Source: Pseudorhodoferax sp032153935 (GTDB taxonomy: Bacteria > Pseudomonadota > Gammaproteobacteria > Burkholderiales > Burkholderiaceae_C). From it: a stretch of DNA of 64,000 nucleotides. Location: contig NZ_CAXUQL020000001.1 of assembly GCF_964253035.1 (NCBI RefSeq), positions 4,340,001 to 4,404,000 of the forward strand, in the 5' to 3' direction. The translations under genes and the position numbers were made by a program. This document shows positions 32,614-41,652 of the stretch, one piece after another. The notes under the pieces are model-generated. The model had not been told where the DNA came from and ran no database searches. It was given only the letters and a program-made list of their open reading frames with translations. Each line of letters opens with the position of its first letter. The stretch's first letter is position 1.

Positions 32614-33567
32614 TCAACCCGCATGCGGTGCATTGAGCAGGGCTGCACGCGTGGCCGGGCTCTCCAGCTGCTGCAGCCACCACTGCACGGCGCGGCCCAG
32701 GCCCAGCCCGCTGGAGGCCGCATGCCAGGCATAGCCCACGTCGACCACGCGCTCGGGCTGCTGCACCCGGCGCGCCACCAGGCGGCCGGTGTCGATGTAG
32801 GGACGGGCCAGGTTCTCTGGCAGGAAGCCGCAGCCCAGGCCGCGCAGCTGGGCCTCGAGCTTGGCGCGCATGGTGGGAACGGTCAGCACGTCCTGCCCGC
32901 CCAAGAGGCCCAGCGTGACGTTGGCGCGCTGGGCCGAATCGGCCACGGCCACGGCACGGTGCTGCTGCACCAGCGCGTCGGGCAGCGGTTCGGCGGCCTG
33001 CGCCAGCGGGTGGTGCGGAGCCATGGCGTAGACGAAGCGCATCTTGCCGAGCGGCTTGACCTGCAGGTCGCGGATCGCGCCGCCCTGGGTCACGACGCCG
33101 ATGGCCAGGTCGGCCTGGCCCGTGACGAGCGCCTCCAGCGTGCCGGACAGCACCTCCTCGCGGATCTTCAGCCGCGTGGGCGGCGCGATGGCGTAGAAGG
33201 CCTCGCACAGGTCCAGCATGGTGGTGCGCGAGATCACGCTGTCCACGGCCAGCGTGAGCTGCGGCTCCCAGCCCGTGGCCACGCGGCGCACGCGGTTGGC
33301 CACGGCGTCGATCTCGTGCAGCAGGCGCTGGCCTTCGCGCATGAGCTCGGCGCCGGCCTCGGTCAGCCGGGCCTGGCGCGAGCTGCGGTCGAACAGCAGC
33401 ACGTCCAGCGCGTCCTCGATCTGGCGCACGCGGTAGGTCAGCGCGCTGGGCACCAGGCCGAGCGCACGGGCGGCCGCAGCGAAGCTGCCGGAGATGGAGA
33501 TGGCCTGCAGCATGGCCAGGGCATCGGGCGTCAACACGTCGCGGGGGCTGGGGGGCTGGCTGGGCAT
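32614..33567 (-). CDS. LysR-family transcriptional regulator
   Basis: A 317-residue regulator with an N-terminal winged helix (AMLQAISISGSFAAAARALG, ALTYRVRQIEDALDVLLFDR) and a C-terminal periplasmic-binding-like effector domain. The start at 33567 (MPSQPPSPRDV) is chosen because the helix-turn-helix then begins at the usual distance; a frame to 33699 reads into the promoter region. It is divergent from the pirin-DoxX-pirin genes and is the likely regulator of that group. Confidence 0.9.
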   Translation of the reverse strand: MPSQPPSPRDVLTPDALAMLQAISISGSFAAAARALGLVPSALTYRVRQIEDALDVLLFDRSSRQARLTEAGAELMREGQRLLHEIDAVANRVRRVATGWEPQLTLAVDSVISRTTMLDLCEAFYAIAPPTRLKIREEVLSGTLEALVTGQADLAIGVVTQGGAIRDLQVKPLGKMRFVYAMAPHHPLAQAAEPLPDALVQQHRAVAVADSAQRANVTLGLLGGQDVLTVPTMRAKLEAQLRGLGCGFLPENLARPYIDTGRLVARRVQQPERVVDVGYAWHAASSGLGLGRAVQWWLQQLESPATRAALLNAPHAG

Positions 33568-33689
33568 GAATGATTCAGTTGGTTTGAATGATGACGCGAA
33601 TTCACGTGCATTGTCTTTGAATGGCCGACACCTAAAGTTCTGTCCATGCGCTGCTTGTGGCGCACGTCGAGATACCAAAGGAGTCCACC
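33568..33689. promoter_or_regulatory. LysR/pirin divergent control region
   Basis: The 122 bp between the LysR gene and the first pirin gene contain the imperfect palindrome TGAAT-N10-ATTCA near 33584-33603, immediately upstream of the LysR start. LysR proteins normally bind such dyads between divergent genes. The exact box is a guess. Confidence 0.4.
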
Positions 33690-34391
33690 ATGCTGACACT
33701 GCGCAAATCCGCCGACCGGGGCCACGCCGACCACGGCTGGCTCAAGTCCCACCACAGCTTCTCGTTCGCCGGCTACTACGACCCGGCGCACATGGGCTGG
33801 GGCAATCTGCGCGTGATCAACGAAGACCGCGTCGCCCCGGGCAAGGGCTTCGGCACGCACGGCCACCGTGACATGGAGATCATCAGCTACGTGCTGGAGG
33901 GCAACCTCGCGCACAAGGACACGCTGGGCAACGTCAAGGGCATCCCGCCCGGCGACGTGCAGCGCATGAGCGCCGGCACCGGCGTGATGCACAGCGAGTT
34001 CAACCACGCGCCGGACCAGACCACGCACTTCCTGCAGATCTGGATCGAGCCGGCGAAGAACGGCATCGCGCCGAGCTACGAGCAAAAGCACTTCGACGCC
34101 GCCGACAAGCGCGGCCGGCTGCGGCTGGTGGCCTCGCCCGATGGTGCCGACGGCTCGGTCACGGTGCATGCCGATGCCGCGCTGTACGCCGGCCTGTTCG
34201 ACGGCGCCGAGGCCGCCACGCTGGCGCTGGACCCGGCCCGCAAGGGCTATGTGCACCTGGTGCGCGGCGAGCTGACCGTCAACGGCCAGCGCCTGTCCGG
34301 CGGCGACGCGGCGCTGCTGACCGGCGAGTCGGAGTTGCGGCTGGCCGACGGCAAGGATGCCGAGGTGCTGGTGTTCGACCTGGCGGCCTGA
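33690..34391 (+). CDS. Pirin-family protein (YhaK-like bicupin)
   Basis: A 233-residue bicupin. The N-terminal cupin has the pirin metal-site pattern: THGHRDMEIISYVLEG with two His, and MHSEFN with His and Glu. Relatives include quercetin 2,3-dioxygenase-active YhaK and redox-sensing pirins; the cellular role is not settled. AAAGGAG lies 7 nt before ATG 33690, which fixes the start. It opens the run pirin-DoxX-pirin, divergent from a LysR gene. Confidence 0.9.
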   Translation: MLTLRKSADRGHADHGWLKSHHSFSFAGYYDPAHMGWGNLRVINEDRVAPGKGFGTHGHRDMEIISYVLEGNLAHKDTLGNVKGIPPGDVQRMSAGTGVMHSEFNHAPDQTTHFLQIWIEPAKNGIAPSYEQKHFDAADKRGRLRLVASPDGADGSVTVHADAALYAGLFDGAEAATLALDPARKGYVHLVRGELTVNGQRLSGGDAALLTGESELRLADGKDAEVLVFDLAA

Positions 34392-34460
34392 TACTGCGCA
34401 GGCCTGCGCGCCATGGGGGCGCGCGGGCCGTCTTCCCGACCATTCCACAAGGAGTACGAC

Positions 34461-34880
34461 ATGAACACCCATTCCATCCCCCCGAGCCCGGCGCAGGACG
34501 CGCTGGCCCTGGTCGGCCGCATCCTCGTCGCCGTGCTGTTTATCCCGGCCGGCTTCGGCAAGCTGACCGGCTTCGCCGGCACCGTGGGCTACATCGGCTC
34601 GGTCGGCCTGCCGCTGCCGCAGGTGGGCGCGGCGCTGGCCATCGTGGTCGAGCTGGGCCTGGGGCTGGCGCTGCTGGTCGGCTTCAAGACGCGCCTCGCG
34701 GCGCTGGTGCTGGCGGTGTTCACGCTGGCAGCCTCGTTCTTCTTCCACAATTACTGGGCGGTGCCGGCCGACAAGGCCATGGTGCAGCAGCTGATGTTCA
34801 TGAAGAACGTGGCGATCGCGGGTGGCCTGCTGGCGTTCGTGGCCTTCGGTGCCGGGCGCTTCAGCGTGGACCGGCGCTGA
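34461..34880 (+). CDS. DoxX-family membrane protein
   Basis: A 139-residue protein with four predicted membrane helices and the DoxX pattern: ALVGRILVAVLFIPAGFGKL, VGAALAIVVELGLGLALLVG and SFFFHNYW. The family is linked to thiosulfate:quinone oxidation in archaea and to redox homeostasis in bacteria; substrates are mostly unknown. AAGGAG lies upstream. Its place between two pirin genes suggests a shared redox or stress regulon. Confidence 0.9.
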   Translation: MNTHSIPPSPAQDALALVGRILVAVLFIPAGFGKLTGFAGTVGYIGSVGLPLPQVGAALAIVVELGLGLALLVGFKTRLAALVLAVFTLAASFFFHNYWAVPADKAMVQQLMFMKNVAIAGGLLAFVAFGAGRFSVDRR

Positions 34881-34917
34881 CTACACTGGCGCGATCCACG
34901 ATCCAGGGAGCGAACAC

Positions 34918-35796
34918 ATGGCCATCGAACTGCTGTTGAACGGACACGACAAGGACCTGGGCGGTGGTTTCGCCGTGCGCCGGCTGCTGCCGGCGGCCAA
35001 GCGCCAGGCCGTCGGCCCCTTCCTGTTCTTCGACCACTTCGGCCCGGCCGAGCAGCGGCCCGAGGACAACCACGATGTGCGGCCGCACCCGCACATCGGC
35101 CTGGCCACCGTGACCTACCTGTTCGAAGGCGCGATCTTCCACCGCGACAGCCTGGGCTCGGAGCAGGAGATCCAGCCCGGCGCCATCAACTGGATGACGG
35201 CCGGGCGCGGCATCGCGCATTCCGAGCGCCGGCCGGCGCGGCTGGCGCAGCAGCCCTATGTGAACCATGGCCTGCAGCTGTGGGCGGCGCTGCCGGAGGA
35301 GCATGAGCGCACCGAGCCCAGCTTCGAGCACACGCCGGCCGCGAGCATCCCGGCGCTGGAGGTGGACGGCGTGCAGGTGCGCGTGCTGATCGGCCATGCC
35401 TTCGGCAAGGTCTCGCCCGTGACCACGTTTTCCGAGACCGTGTACCTGGACGTGGCGCTCAAGGGCGGCACCAGCTTCGTGCTGCCGCCGCTGGCGCCCG
35501 AGCTCGCGGTCTACGCCGTCGACCATGCGCTGACCGTGGACGGCGAGGCGGTGGCACCGCGCCAGCTGGCCGTGCTGCGGCCGGGTGCCGGCGTGGCCAT
35601 CCACAGCACGGCGCCAGCGCGCGTGGCCGTGATCGGCGGCGCGCCACTGGGCCACCGCCACATGTGGTGGAACTTCGTGGCCAGCCGCAAGGAGAGCATC
35701 GTGCAGGCCGCCGACGACTGGGAGGCGGGTCGCTTCGGCCGCGTGCCGGGCGAAAGCGAGTTCATTCCCTTGCCCGAGCGCCGCTTCACGGCCTGA
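34918..35796 (+). CDS. Pirin-family protein
   Basis: A 292-residue bicupin closer to classical pirins than its neighbour. It has GPFLFFDHFGPAEQ, the metal-binding RPHPHIGLATVTYLFEG with two His, and GRGIAHSERRP with His and Glu. The C-terminal cupin ends with the typical WWNFVASRKESIVQAADDW. CAGGGAG precedes ATG 34918. It is the third gene of the LysR-divergent run and ends 28 bp before the convergent phzF. Confidence 0.93.
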   Translation: MAIELLLNGHDKDLGGGFAVRRLLPAAKRQAVGPFLFFDHFGPAEQRPEDNHDVRPHPHIGLATVTYLFEGAIFHRDSLGSEQEIQPGAINWMTAGRGIAHSERRPARLAQQPYVNHGLQLWAALPEEHERTEPSFEHTPAASIPALEVDGVQVRVLIGHAFGKVSPVTTFSETVYLDVALKGGTSFVLPPLAPELAVYAVDHALTVDGEAVAPRQLAVLRPGAGVAIHSTAPARVAVIGGAPLGHRHMWWNFVASRKESIVQAADDWEAGRFGRVPGESEFIPLPERRFTA

Positions 35797-35824
35797 AGGC
35801 AGCTGCCGCACGGCCAGCGTGCCG

Positions 35825-36667
35825 TCAGAGCTGCAACACGCCCTGGACGTGGCTGCGTGTCGCGCCGCCGACCCAGACCTGGCCGGCCTGGTCGCGGCCC
35901 AGGTGGATGCGGCCCTGGCGGCCCAGCCGCGTGCCCTGCGCCGCGACGTAGTCGCGCTGTGCCGCGCCGCTGGCGAACAGCCACTGCGCCAGCGAGGCGT
36001 TGAGGCTGCCCGTCACGGGGTCCTCGACGATGGCCCCGAGGTGGTCCGAGAAGAAGGCGCGCACCTCGAAGGCCGCGTCTGCGCCCGCGCGGTGCGGGCC
36101 GACCACGCCGACGTCGATGCGGTTGGGCCAGCGCCGCGCCGGTTCGAGGGCCAGCACCTGCTCGGCCGAGGCCAGCCGGATGCCCAGCCAGCCGGGCCCG
36201 TTGTCGACCCAAGCCGCGTCCAGGACATCGCCGGCACCGATGCCGAGCATCCGCAGGGCCGCGTCGAGCGCCTCCGGCGCGGGCGTGCCGCTGCGGATCA
36301 GCGGCGGTGCGGCGAATGCAAGACGGCCGTGGTCGCGCCGGATCGGCACCAGGCCCGCACCGCACTCCTGGATGAAGGGCGCAGCGCCCGCGGACGCGCC
36401 CTGCGTGGCCAGCCAGGCGTGGCAGCTGCCGAGCGTGGGGTGGCCGGCAAAAGGCATTTCCCGGTCCAGCGTGAAGATCCGGACCCGGTAGTGCGCCTGC
36501 GGCTGCGTGGGCGCCAGCAGGAAGGCGGTCTCCGAGAGGTTGAACCAGCGCGTCAGGCGCTGCATCTCATCGGTGCTGAAGGCATCGGCGCCGGTGACGA
36601 CGGCCAGCGGATTGCCTGTCAGCGGGCCGGTGCCGAAGACGTCCACGAAATGGATGGTCTGGGTCAT
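35825..36667 (-). CDS. PhzF-family epimerase/isomerase
   Basis: A 280-residue protein of the PhzF/diaminopimelate-epimerase-like fold. The N-terminus FVDVFGTGPLTGNPLAVVTG contains the GNPLAVV signature with the catalytic Glu shortly after (LSETAFLL). The middle has MPFAGHPTLGSCHAWLA, and DPVTGSLNASLAQWLFASG lies near the C-terminus. Substrates of most PhzF proteins are unknown; the phenazine role holds only in phz clusters, which are absent here. AAGGAACG lies upstream of the ATG. It follows the LysE exporter gene and is probably co-transcribed with it. Confidence 0.92.
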   Translation of the reverse strand: MTQTIHFVDVFGTGPLTGNPLAVVTGADAFSTDEMQRLTRWFNLSETAFLLAPTQPQAHYRVRIFTLDREMPFAGHPTLGSCHAWLATQGASAGAAPFIQECGAGLVPIRRDHGRLAFAAPPLIRSGTPAPEALDAALRMLGIGAGDVLDAAWVDNGPGWLGIRLASAEQVLALEPARRWPNRIDVGVVGPHRAGADAAFEVRAFFSDHLGAIVEDPVTGSLNASLAQWLFASGAAQRDYVAAQGTRLGRQGRIHLGRDQAGQVWVGGATRSHVQGVLQL

Positions 36668-36718
36668 GGTGTCGTTCCTTGGGAAGTGGTGCAGGGTGAC
36701 GATCCGGGAGCCGGCGCC

Positions 36719-37348
36719 TCAGCTGCGCCAGAACAGCAGTTTCAGCCCGGCAAGCGCGAACACCGCCGAGAGCGTGCCTTCGATCCGGCGCCGCCACCGC
36801 GCGTGCAGGGCGGTCATCGAGGCCGTCGAGAAGGCGAGGGCGTAGCCGCCGAACACCAGGATGCCGAGGCCCACACAACCACCCACGATCGCCGGCAAGC
36901 CGCCCGACGGGGCATCTGCCTGGACGCCGAGCGAGATGATCGCGGTCCAGGACAGGATGGCCTTGGGGTTGCCGATGTGCATGAGCATGCCCTGGCGGTA
37001 GAGCATGCCGTAGCGCAACGGCCCTCTGCCCGTGCGCAGCACCGGCATGGCGCTGGCCGGGCCCACGGCCGACCTGCCCGCGCGAACGGCCAGGTACAGC
37101 AGATACGCGCCGCCGGCCATCTTGACGAGCCAGAGCGCCTGGGCATGCGCGGCCAGCAGCGCGGAGACGCCGCTTGCGGCCAGGACCGCCCAGAACAGGG
37201 AGCCGCTGACCACGCCGGCCGCCAGCGCGAGCGCGGGGCGGCGGCCGTCACGCATCGCCGTGCCCATGATGGCCATGTTGCTGGGCCCCGGGCTGGCGGT
37301 GGCGATGAAGTAGGTTCCGTAGACGACTGCGATCTGGCTGACGGCCAT
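36719..37348 (-). CDS. LysE/RhtB-family amino-acid exporter
   Basis: A 209-residue inner-membrane exporter with six predicted helices. It has the family motifs GTYFIATASPGPSNMAIMGT at the N-terminus and HIGNPKAILSWTAIISLGVQ in the middle. The start at 37348 (MAVSQIAVVYG) follows GAGGGAG and matches the family; the longer frame crosses the divergent promoter. It is divergent from a MocR-type gene and precedes phzF. The three may form an amino-acid-responsive export unit, but the substrate is not known. Confidence 0.93.
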   Translation of the reverse strand: MAVSQIAVVYGTYFIATASPGPSNMAIMGTAMRDGRRPALALAAGVVSGSLFWAVLAASGVSALLAAHAQALWLVKMAGGAYLLYLAVRAGRSAVGPASAMPVLRTGRGPLRYGMLYRQGMLMHIGNPKAILSWTAIISLGVQADAPSGGLPAIVGGCVGLGILVFGGYALAFSTASMTALHARWRRRIEGTLSAVFALAGLKLLFWRS

Positions 37349-37412
37349 GTTGCTGTGCTCCCTCGACAAGCGCTGCACCCGCACCAGGATTGCAGGCATC
37401 GGCGCCGAAGAT

Positions 37413-37438
37413 ACACTATTCAATAATTCAAATAGTGT
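37413..37438. promoter_or_regulatory. Palindromic operator between lysE and the MocR gene
   Basis: ACACTATT and AATAGTGT form a perfect 8-bp inverted repeat around an AT-rich 10-bp centre in the 122-bp divergent gap. Its position suits an operator for the MocR-type regulator on both genes. Confidence 0.65.
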
Positions 37439-37470
37439 CTCGTGACGCTTGTTTTTCGAGGTTCGCGAAC

Positions 37471-38817
37471 ATGCTGCTGCGCTCCCCCTGGACGCCCCGT
37501 CTTGCCAGCACTGGCGCGAGCGCCGGCGAGCGGCTGGCGTTGGCGTTGGCCGACGACATCGTCGAAGGGCGCCTCGCCGGTGGCGACCGCCTGCCTGCCC
37601 ACCGGGAGCTTGCGAAGTCGCTGCAGATCGGCCTGGGCACGGTGACCAAGGCCTATGCCGTCCTCGAACGCAGAGGCCTGACACGCAGCGTCAAAGGCCG
37701 CGGGACCTTCGTCGCGATCGACCGGTCGCACCGCGACCGACAGATCGACCTCTCCACCAACGCACCACCGGCCGCGCTCCACGCCCGCGTCCTGGCGCGC
37801 ACCCTGGCGGCCATCGCCCGCCGGGTCGACGTGGACCACGTCACGCTGTATGCCCCGCCCGGCGGCCACCTGGAACACCGCCGCGTTCTCGCCCGCTGGC
37901 TGGAGGCGATCGGGCTGGCCGTCGATCCCGCGCAACTGGTGCTGACCAGCGGCGCACGCCAGGCGCTGTCGGTGGCCTTCGATCTGGCGTGCGGCCGTGC
38001 AGGCCTGCTGCTGACCGAGCGGATCACCTACCCCGGCGCGATCGCGCTGGCGCGACGCGCGGGCTACCGGATGCAGGGCGTGGAGATCGATGCCGAGGGA
38101 ATGGTGCCGCAGGCGCTCGCACAGGCGCTGCGCGCAGCCGGGCCCGCCGGCCCCAGTGCGGTCTACCTCACGCCCACGCTGCACAACCCGACGACGGCCA
38201 CCATGTCCGCGCCGCGCCGGCAGGCCATCGTGGACATCTGCCGCCGGGCGGGCGCATGGATCGTCGAAGACGCTGTGTATGCGGCCGCGTTCCCCGGCTT
38301 GCCCCAGCTGGCAGCGCTGGCACCCGACATCGCACTGCACGTGAATGGGCTGTCCAAATCGCTGGGGCCGGGCCTGCAGATCGGCGTGCTGGCGTTGCCG
38401 GCCGGACTGCGCGATGCCGCGCAAGCGCTGTTGCAGGACCTGCCCATGGCCCCTTCGGCGCTCTCCTGCGCCGTGGTCGACGAATGGCTGGCCACCGGTG
38501 TGATCGCCACCATCCAGCGGGACCTGCGCCATGAGGCCCAGCGGCGCGCCAGGCTGGCCGCCGCGCTGCTCGGCGCAGACGGTCTCGTCTGGCACCCCGA
38601 GGCCTACAACGCCTGGCTGGCCATGCCACGCGATGCCGCCGATGGTGTCGTCTCCGCGGCGGCGGCCATCGGCCTGAAGCTGACGCCGCCACAGGCCATG
38701 ATGGTGTGCGAGGACGACAGGGCCAGCGGTCTTCGGATCTGCCTGGGCGGCCCCCGCTTCGAAGAACTGACCGAGGCCCTGGGGCACCTGGCGGCGCTGC
38801 TGGCGCGGCGCGCCTGA
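37471..38817 (+). CDS. MocR/GntR-type regulator with aminotransferase domain
   Basis: A 448-residue fusion. A GntR winged helix (residues 10-85, with AGDRLPAHRELAKSL-like spacing and GLGTVTKAYAVLERRGLTRS) joins a fold-type I PLP aminotransferase-like domain. The PLP-lysine region reads HVNGLSKSLGPGLQIGVLAL and YLTPTLHNPTTATMS holds the cofactor-contact Asn. MocR proteins sense PLP or amino acids and control neighbouring genes. The ATG at 37471 starts MLLRSPWTPRL. It is divergent from lysE-phzF, its likely target. Confidence 0.92.
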   Translation: MLLRSPWTPRLASTGASAGERLALALADDIVEGRLAGGDRLPAHRELAKSLQIGLGTVTKAYAVLERRGLTRSVKGRGTFVAIDRSHRDRQIDLSTNAPPAALHARVLARTLAAIARRVDVDHVTLYAPPGGHLEHRRVLARWLEAIGLAVDPAQLVLTSGARQALSVAFDLACGRAGLLLTERITYPGAIALARRAGYRMQGVEIDAEGMVPQALAQALRAAGPAGPSAVYLTPTLHNPTTATMSAPRRQAIVDICRRAGAWIVEDAVYAAAFPGLPQLAALAPDIALHVNGLSKSLGPGLQIGVLALPAGLRDAAQALLQDLPMAPSALSCAVVDEWLATGVIATIQRDLRHEAQRRARLAAALLGADGLVWHPEAYNAWLAMPRDAADGVVSAAAAIGLKLTPPQAMMVCEDDRASGLRICLGGPRFEELTEALGHLAALLARRA

Positions 38818-38880
38818 GGCCCGGCCGCGTGGGCGCCGCGCGGTGCGGCATGCGCGGGCTCGGCGCCCAGGGCAGGTCCG

Positions 38881-40392
38881 TCAGTCCTCGACGAAGGCCT
38901 CCTCGCGCTTGGACTTGACCGAGGGCAGCAGCACCACGATCAGCAGCACGGCAGCAATGGCCAGCAGCGAGGCCGACAACGGGCGCGTGACGAACACGCC
39001 CCAGTCGCCGCGCGACAGCAGCAGCGCGCGGCGCAGGTTCTCTTCCATCATCGGCCCCAGGATCAGGCCCAGCAGCAGCGGCGCGGGTTCGCAGCCGAGC
39101 TTGTGGAACAGGTAGCCGACGATGCCGAAGATGGCGACCATCCAGATCTCGAAGCTGTTGTTGTTCTCCGAGTACACGCCGACCGCGCAGAACAGCACGA
39201 TGGCCGGGAACAGCCACTTGTACGGAATCGTCAGCAGCTTGATCCAGACGCCGATCAGCGGCAGGTTCAGGATGATCAGCATGGCGTTGCCGATCCACAT
39301 CGAGGCGATCAGTCCCCAGAACAGCTCGGGGTTGCTGGTCATGACCTGCGGGCCCGGCTGGATGTTGTGGATGGTCATGGCACCGACCATCAGCGCCATC
39401 ACGGCGTTGGGCGGAATGCCCAGCGTCAGCAGCGGGATGAAGGAGGTCTGCGCACCGGCGTTGTTGGCCGATTCGGGACCGGCCACGCCGCGGATGTTGC
39501 CCTGGCCGAACGGCACTTCGCCCGGCTTGAGCTTGGTGCGCTTCTCGATCGTGTAGGACGCGAAGGCCGACAGCAGCGCGCCGCCGCCCGGCAGGATGCC
39601 CAGGGCGGAACCCAGCGCGGTGCCGCGCAGCACCGCGGGCGTCATGCGCTTGAAATCTTCCTTGGTCGGCATCAGGCCCGTGACCTTGGCCGTGAAGACC
39701 TCGCGCTCAGCTTCGGACTTGCCCAGGTTGGCAATGATCTCGCCGTAGCCGAACACGCCCATGGCGATCGCGATGAAGCTGATGCCGTCGGTCAGTTCCG
39801 GGATGTCGAAGCTGTAGCGCGCCACGCCCGAGTTCACGTCGGTGCCGACCAGGCCGAAGGCCAGGCCCAGCAGGATCATGGCAATCGCCTTGAGCAGCGA
39901 GCCCGAGGCCAGCACCACGGCACCGATCAGGCCCAGCACCATCAGCGAGAAGTACTCGGCCGGACCGAACTTGAAGGCCACCTCGGTCAGCGGCGGCGCG
40001 AAGGCCGCCAGGATCAAGGTGCCCACGCAGCCCGCGAAGAACGAGCCCAGGCCGGCCGCGGCCAGCGCGGGCCCGGCCCGCCCCTTGCGCGCCATCTGGT
40101 AGCCGTCGATCACGGTCACGACGGATGAGGCTTCCCCGGGCAGGTTGACCAGGATGGCCGTTGTCGATCCGCCGTACTGCGCACCGTAGTAGATGCCGGC
40201 CAGCATGATCAGCGCCGCCACCGGGGGCAGGGCGTAGGTCGCGGGCAGCAGCATGGCGATGGTCGCCACCGGGCCGATGCCGGGCAGCACGCCGATCAGC
40301 GTGCCGAGCAGGCAGCCGACGAAGGCATAGGCGAGGTTCTGGAAGGTGAACGCGACGCCGAAGCCGATGGAAAGGTTGTCGATCAGATCCAT
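38881..40392 (-). CDS. tctA: Tripartite tricarboxylate transporter large permease TctA
   Basis: A 503-residue inner-membrane permease with about 11-12 helices. It has the TctA signatures GCLLGTLIGVLPGIGPVATI near the N-terminus, YYGAQYGGSTTAILVNLPGE, and GVAGPESANNAGAQTSFIPL in the middle. TctA works with the small permease TctB and a periplasmic binding protein TctC to take up carboxylates driven by an ion gradient. It starts 25 bp after tctB. No tctC is present on either side in this window. Confidence 0.95.
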   Translation of the reverse strand: MDLIDNLSIGFGVAFTFQNLAYAFVGCLLGTLIGVLPGIGPVATIAMLLPATYALPPVAALIMLAGIYYGAQYGGSTTAILVNLPGEASSVVTVIDGYQMARKGRAGPALAAAGLGSFFAGCVGTLILAAFAPPLTEVAFKFGPAEYFSLMVLGLIGAVVLASGSLLKAIAMILLGLAFGLVGTDVNSGVARYSFDIPELTDGISFIAIAMGVFGYGEIIANLGKSEAEREVFTAKVTGLMPTKEDFKRMTPAVLRGTALGSALGILPGGGALLSAFASYTIEKRTKLKPGEVPFGQGNIRGVAGPESANNAGAQTSFIPLLTLGIPPNAVMALMVGAMTIHNIQPGPQVMTSNPELFWGLIASMWIGNAMLIILNLPLIGVWIKLLTIPYKWLFPAIVLFCAVGVYSENNNSFEIWMVAIFGIVGYLFHKLGCEPAPLLLGLILGPMMEENLRRALLLSRGDWGVFVTRPLSASLLAIAAVLLIVVLLPSVKSKREEAFVED

Positions 40393-40417
40393 GGAATGTT
40401 CTTGTCGTTGTGGTGGA

Positions 40418-40903
40418 TCAGGCGATGAAGGTCGGCCAGATGGGGAAGTTGAGCTTCAGCGCGAGTTCGAAGGCGACGTAGCTGCCGATGGCCAGCACGG
40501 TGGCCAGGATGGCCACGCTCTTCTTGTTGAACTGCTCGCCCGCCATGCTGGCGATGAAGGTCAGCGCGTAGATCGCGACGATCAGGCCCATGGCCGGGAT
40601 GCCGAAGGAGGGCAGGCCCGCCAGCAGCACGCCGAAGGCCAGGTTGGCGCCGATGATGTAGCACAGCGGCTTCCAGGCGATCTTGCCGATCGGGTCGCCG
40701 TCCGCGCCGCCGTGGCGCAGCGCGTTGAGCATGATCAGCGAGCCCAGGATCGCGATCAGCACGCCCACGATCAGCGGAAAGTAGCCCGGTCCCATGCGGG
40801 CGGCGTTGCCGACCGTGTAGCTCGTCGCGCCCCAGGCGAACGCGACGCCGAACGCACTGAACATGGCGCCCGAATAAAAGTCTCTCTGGCTCTTGATTCC
40901 CAA
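40418..40903 (-). CDS. tctB: Tripartite tricarboxylate transporter small permease TctB
   Basis: A 161-residue membrane protein with four predicted helices and the typical TctB start LGIKSQRDFYSGAMFSAFGV. The start is read as TTG 40903 because AGGAGG lies 5 nt upstream; the longer frame from ATG 40936 has no such site. Later helices include YALTFIASMAG and AILATVLAIGSYVAFELAL. It precedes tctA in the same operon and is divergent from the sigma factor gene. Confidence 0.9.
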   Translation of the reverse strand: MGIKSQRDFYSGAMFSAFGVAFAWGATSYTVGNAARMGPGYFPLIVGVLIAILGSLIMLNALRHGGADGDPIGKIAWKPLCYIIGANLAFGVLLAGLPSFGIPAMGLIVAIYALTFIASMAGEQFNKKSVAILATVLAIGSYVAFELALKLNFPIWPTFIA

Positions 40904-41106
40904 AATTGCCTCCTGCGTGTGGGGGAACGGCGCCATGGCGGCGCGCGGGGGCGATCGTAGGAATGCGGCTCCTCGCCGTGCATGACGAGAAGATGAACGT
41001 TTGGTTAGGTGCGGTGGCCGGTCAGCCGGCGGGCAGTTTCCGGCGCGCGGGATGGGGCAGTTCGATGCCGGCGTGGCGCTGTGGCGCGCGGGCAAAGGCT
41101 TGGCGG

Positions 41107-41125
41107 TAATAATAACGGTTCTCAA
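41107..41125 (+). promoter_or_regulatory. Possible Fur box upstream of the ECF sigma factor
   Basis: TAATAATAACGGTTCTCAA lies 24 bp before the sigma factor ATG and matches the AT-rich, TAATAATnA...TTCTCA-type Fur sites seen upstream of fecI-like genes in proteobacteria. Repression by iron-loaded Fur would fit the iron-uptake genes that follow. Confidence 0.55.
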
Positions 41126-41148
41126 CAAAACTGACCGTCCACCGTCTT

Positions 41149-41652
41149 ATGCCTGCCGTTGTCCAGGATGTCTCTTTGGCGCAGTTCTACGATGCCCACC
41201 ACGATTGGCTGCAGGGTTGGCTGCGTCAGCGCCTGGGTTGTCGGCAGGACGCTGCGGACCTGAGCCAGGACACCTTCGTGCAGATCGTCGTGGCGCGCAA
41301 CGTGGCGCAGATCGAGGAGCCACGCGCCTACCTGGTCACGCTGGCCAAGCGCGTGCTGTACAACTTCTGGCGCCGCCGCGACGTCGAGCGTGCCTACCTC
41401 GAGGCGTTGGCCGGGATGCCGCAAGGCTGGGCGCCGTCGGAGGAAGAGCGCGCGCTGGTGCTGGAGGCCTTGCAGCAGGTCGATCAGGTCCTCGGTGCGC
41501 TCAAGCCGCGGGTCCGCGAGGTGTTCCTGCTGAACCAGGTGCACGAGCTGAGCTACCGCGAGATCGGCGAACGCCTGGAGATGCCCGTCATCACGGTACG
41601 GCGCTACATGACGCAGGCCATGCGGGCCTGCTGGATGGGTGCCTTGTCTTGA
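41149..41652 (+). CDS. FecI-like ECF sigma factor
   Basis: A 167-residue sigma-70-family factor with region 2 (LAQFYDAHHDWLQGWLRQRL, then DAADLSQDTFVQIV) and region 4 (LKPRVREVFLLNQVHELSYR, IGERLEMPVITVRRYM). This is the FecI type that turns on a neighbouring TonB receptor gene when the receptor and an anti-sigma factor signal substrate. It is followed at once by a FecR-like gene whose start overlaps its stop, and then by an STN-bearing receptor, a complete surface-signalling set. Confidence 0.95.
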   Translation: MPAVVQDVSLAQFYDAHHDWLQGWLRQRLGCRQDAADLSQDTFVQIVVARNVAQIEEPRAYLVTLAKRVLYNFWRRRDVERAYLEALAGMPQGWAPSEEERALVLEALQQVDQVLGALKPRVREVFLLNQVHELSYREIGERLEMPVITVRRYMTQAMRACWMGALS

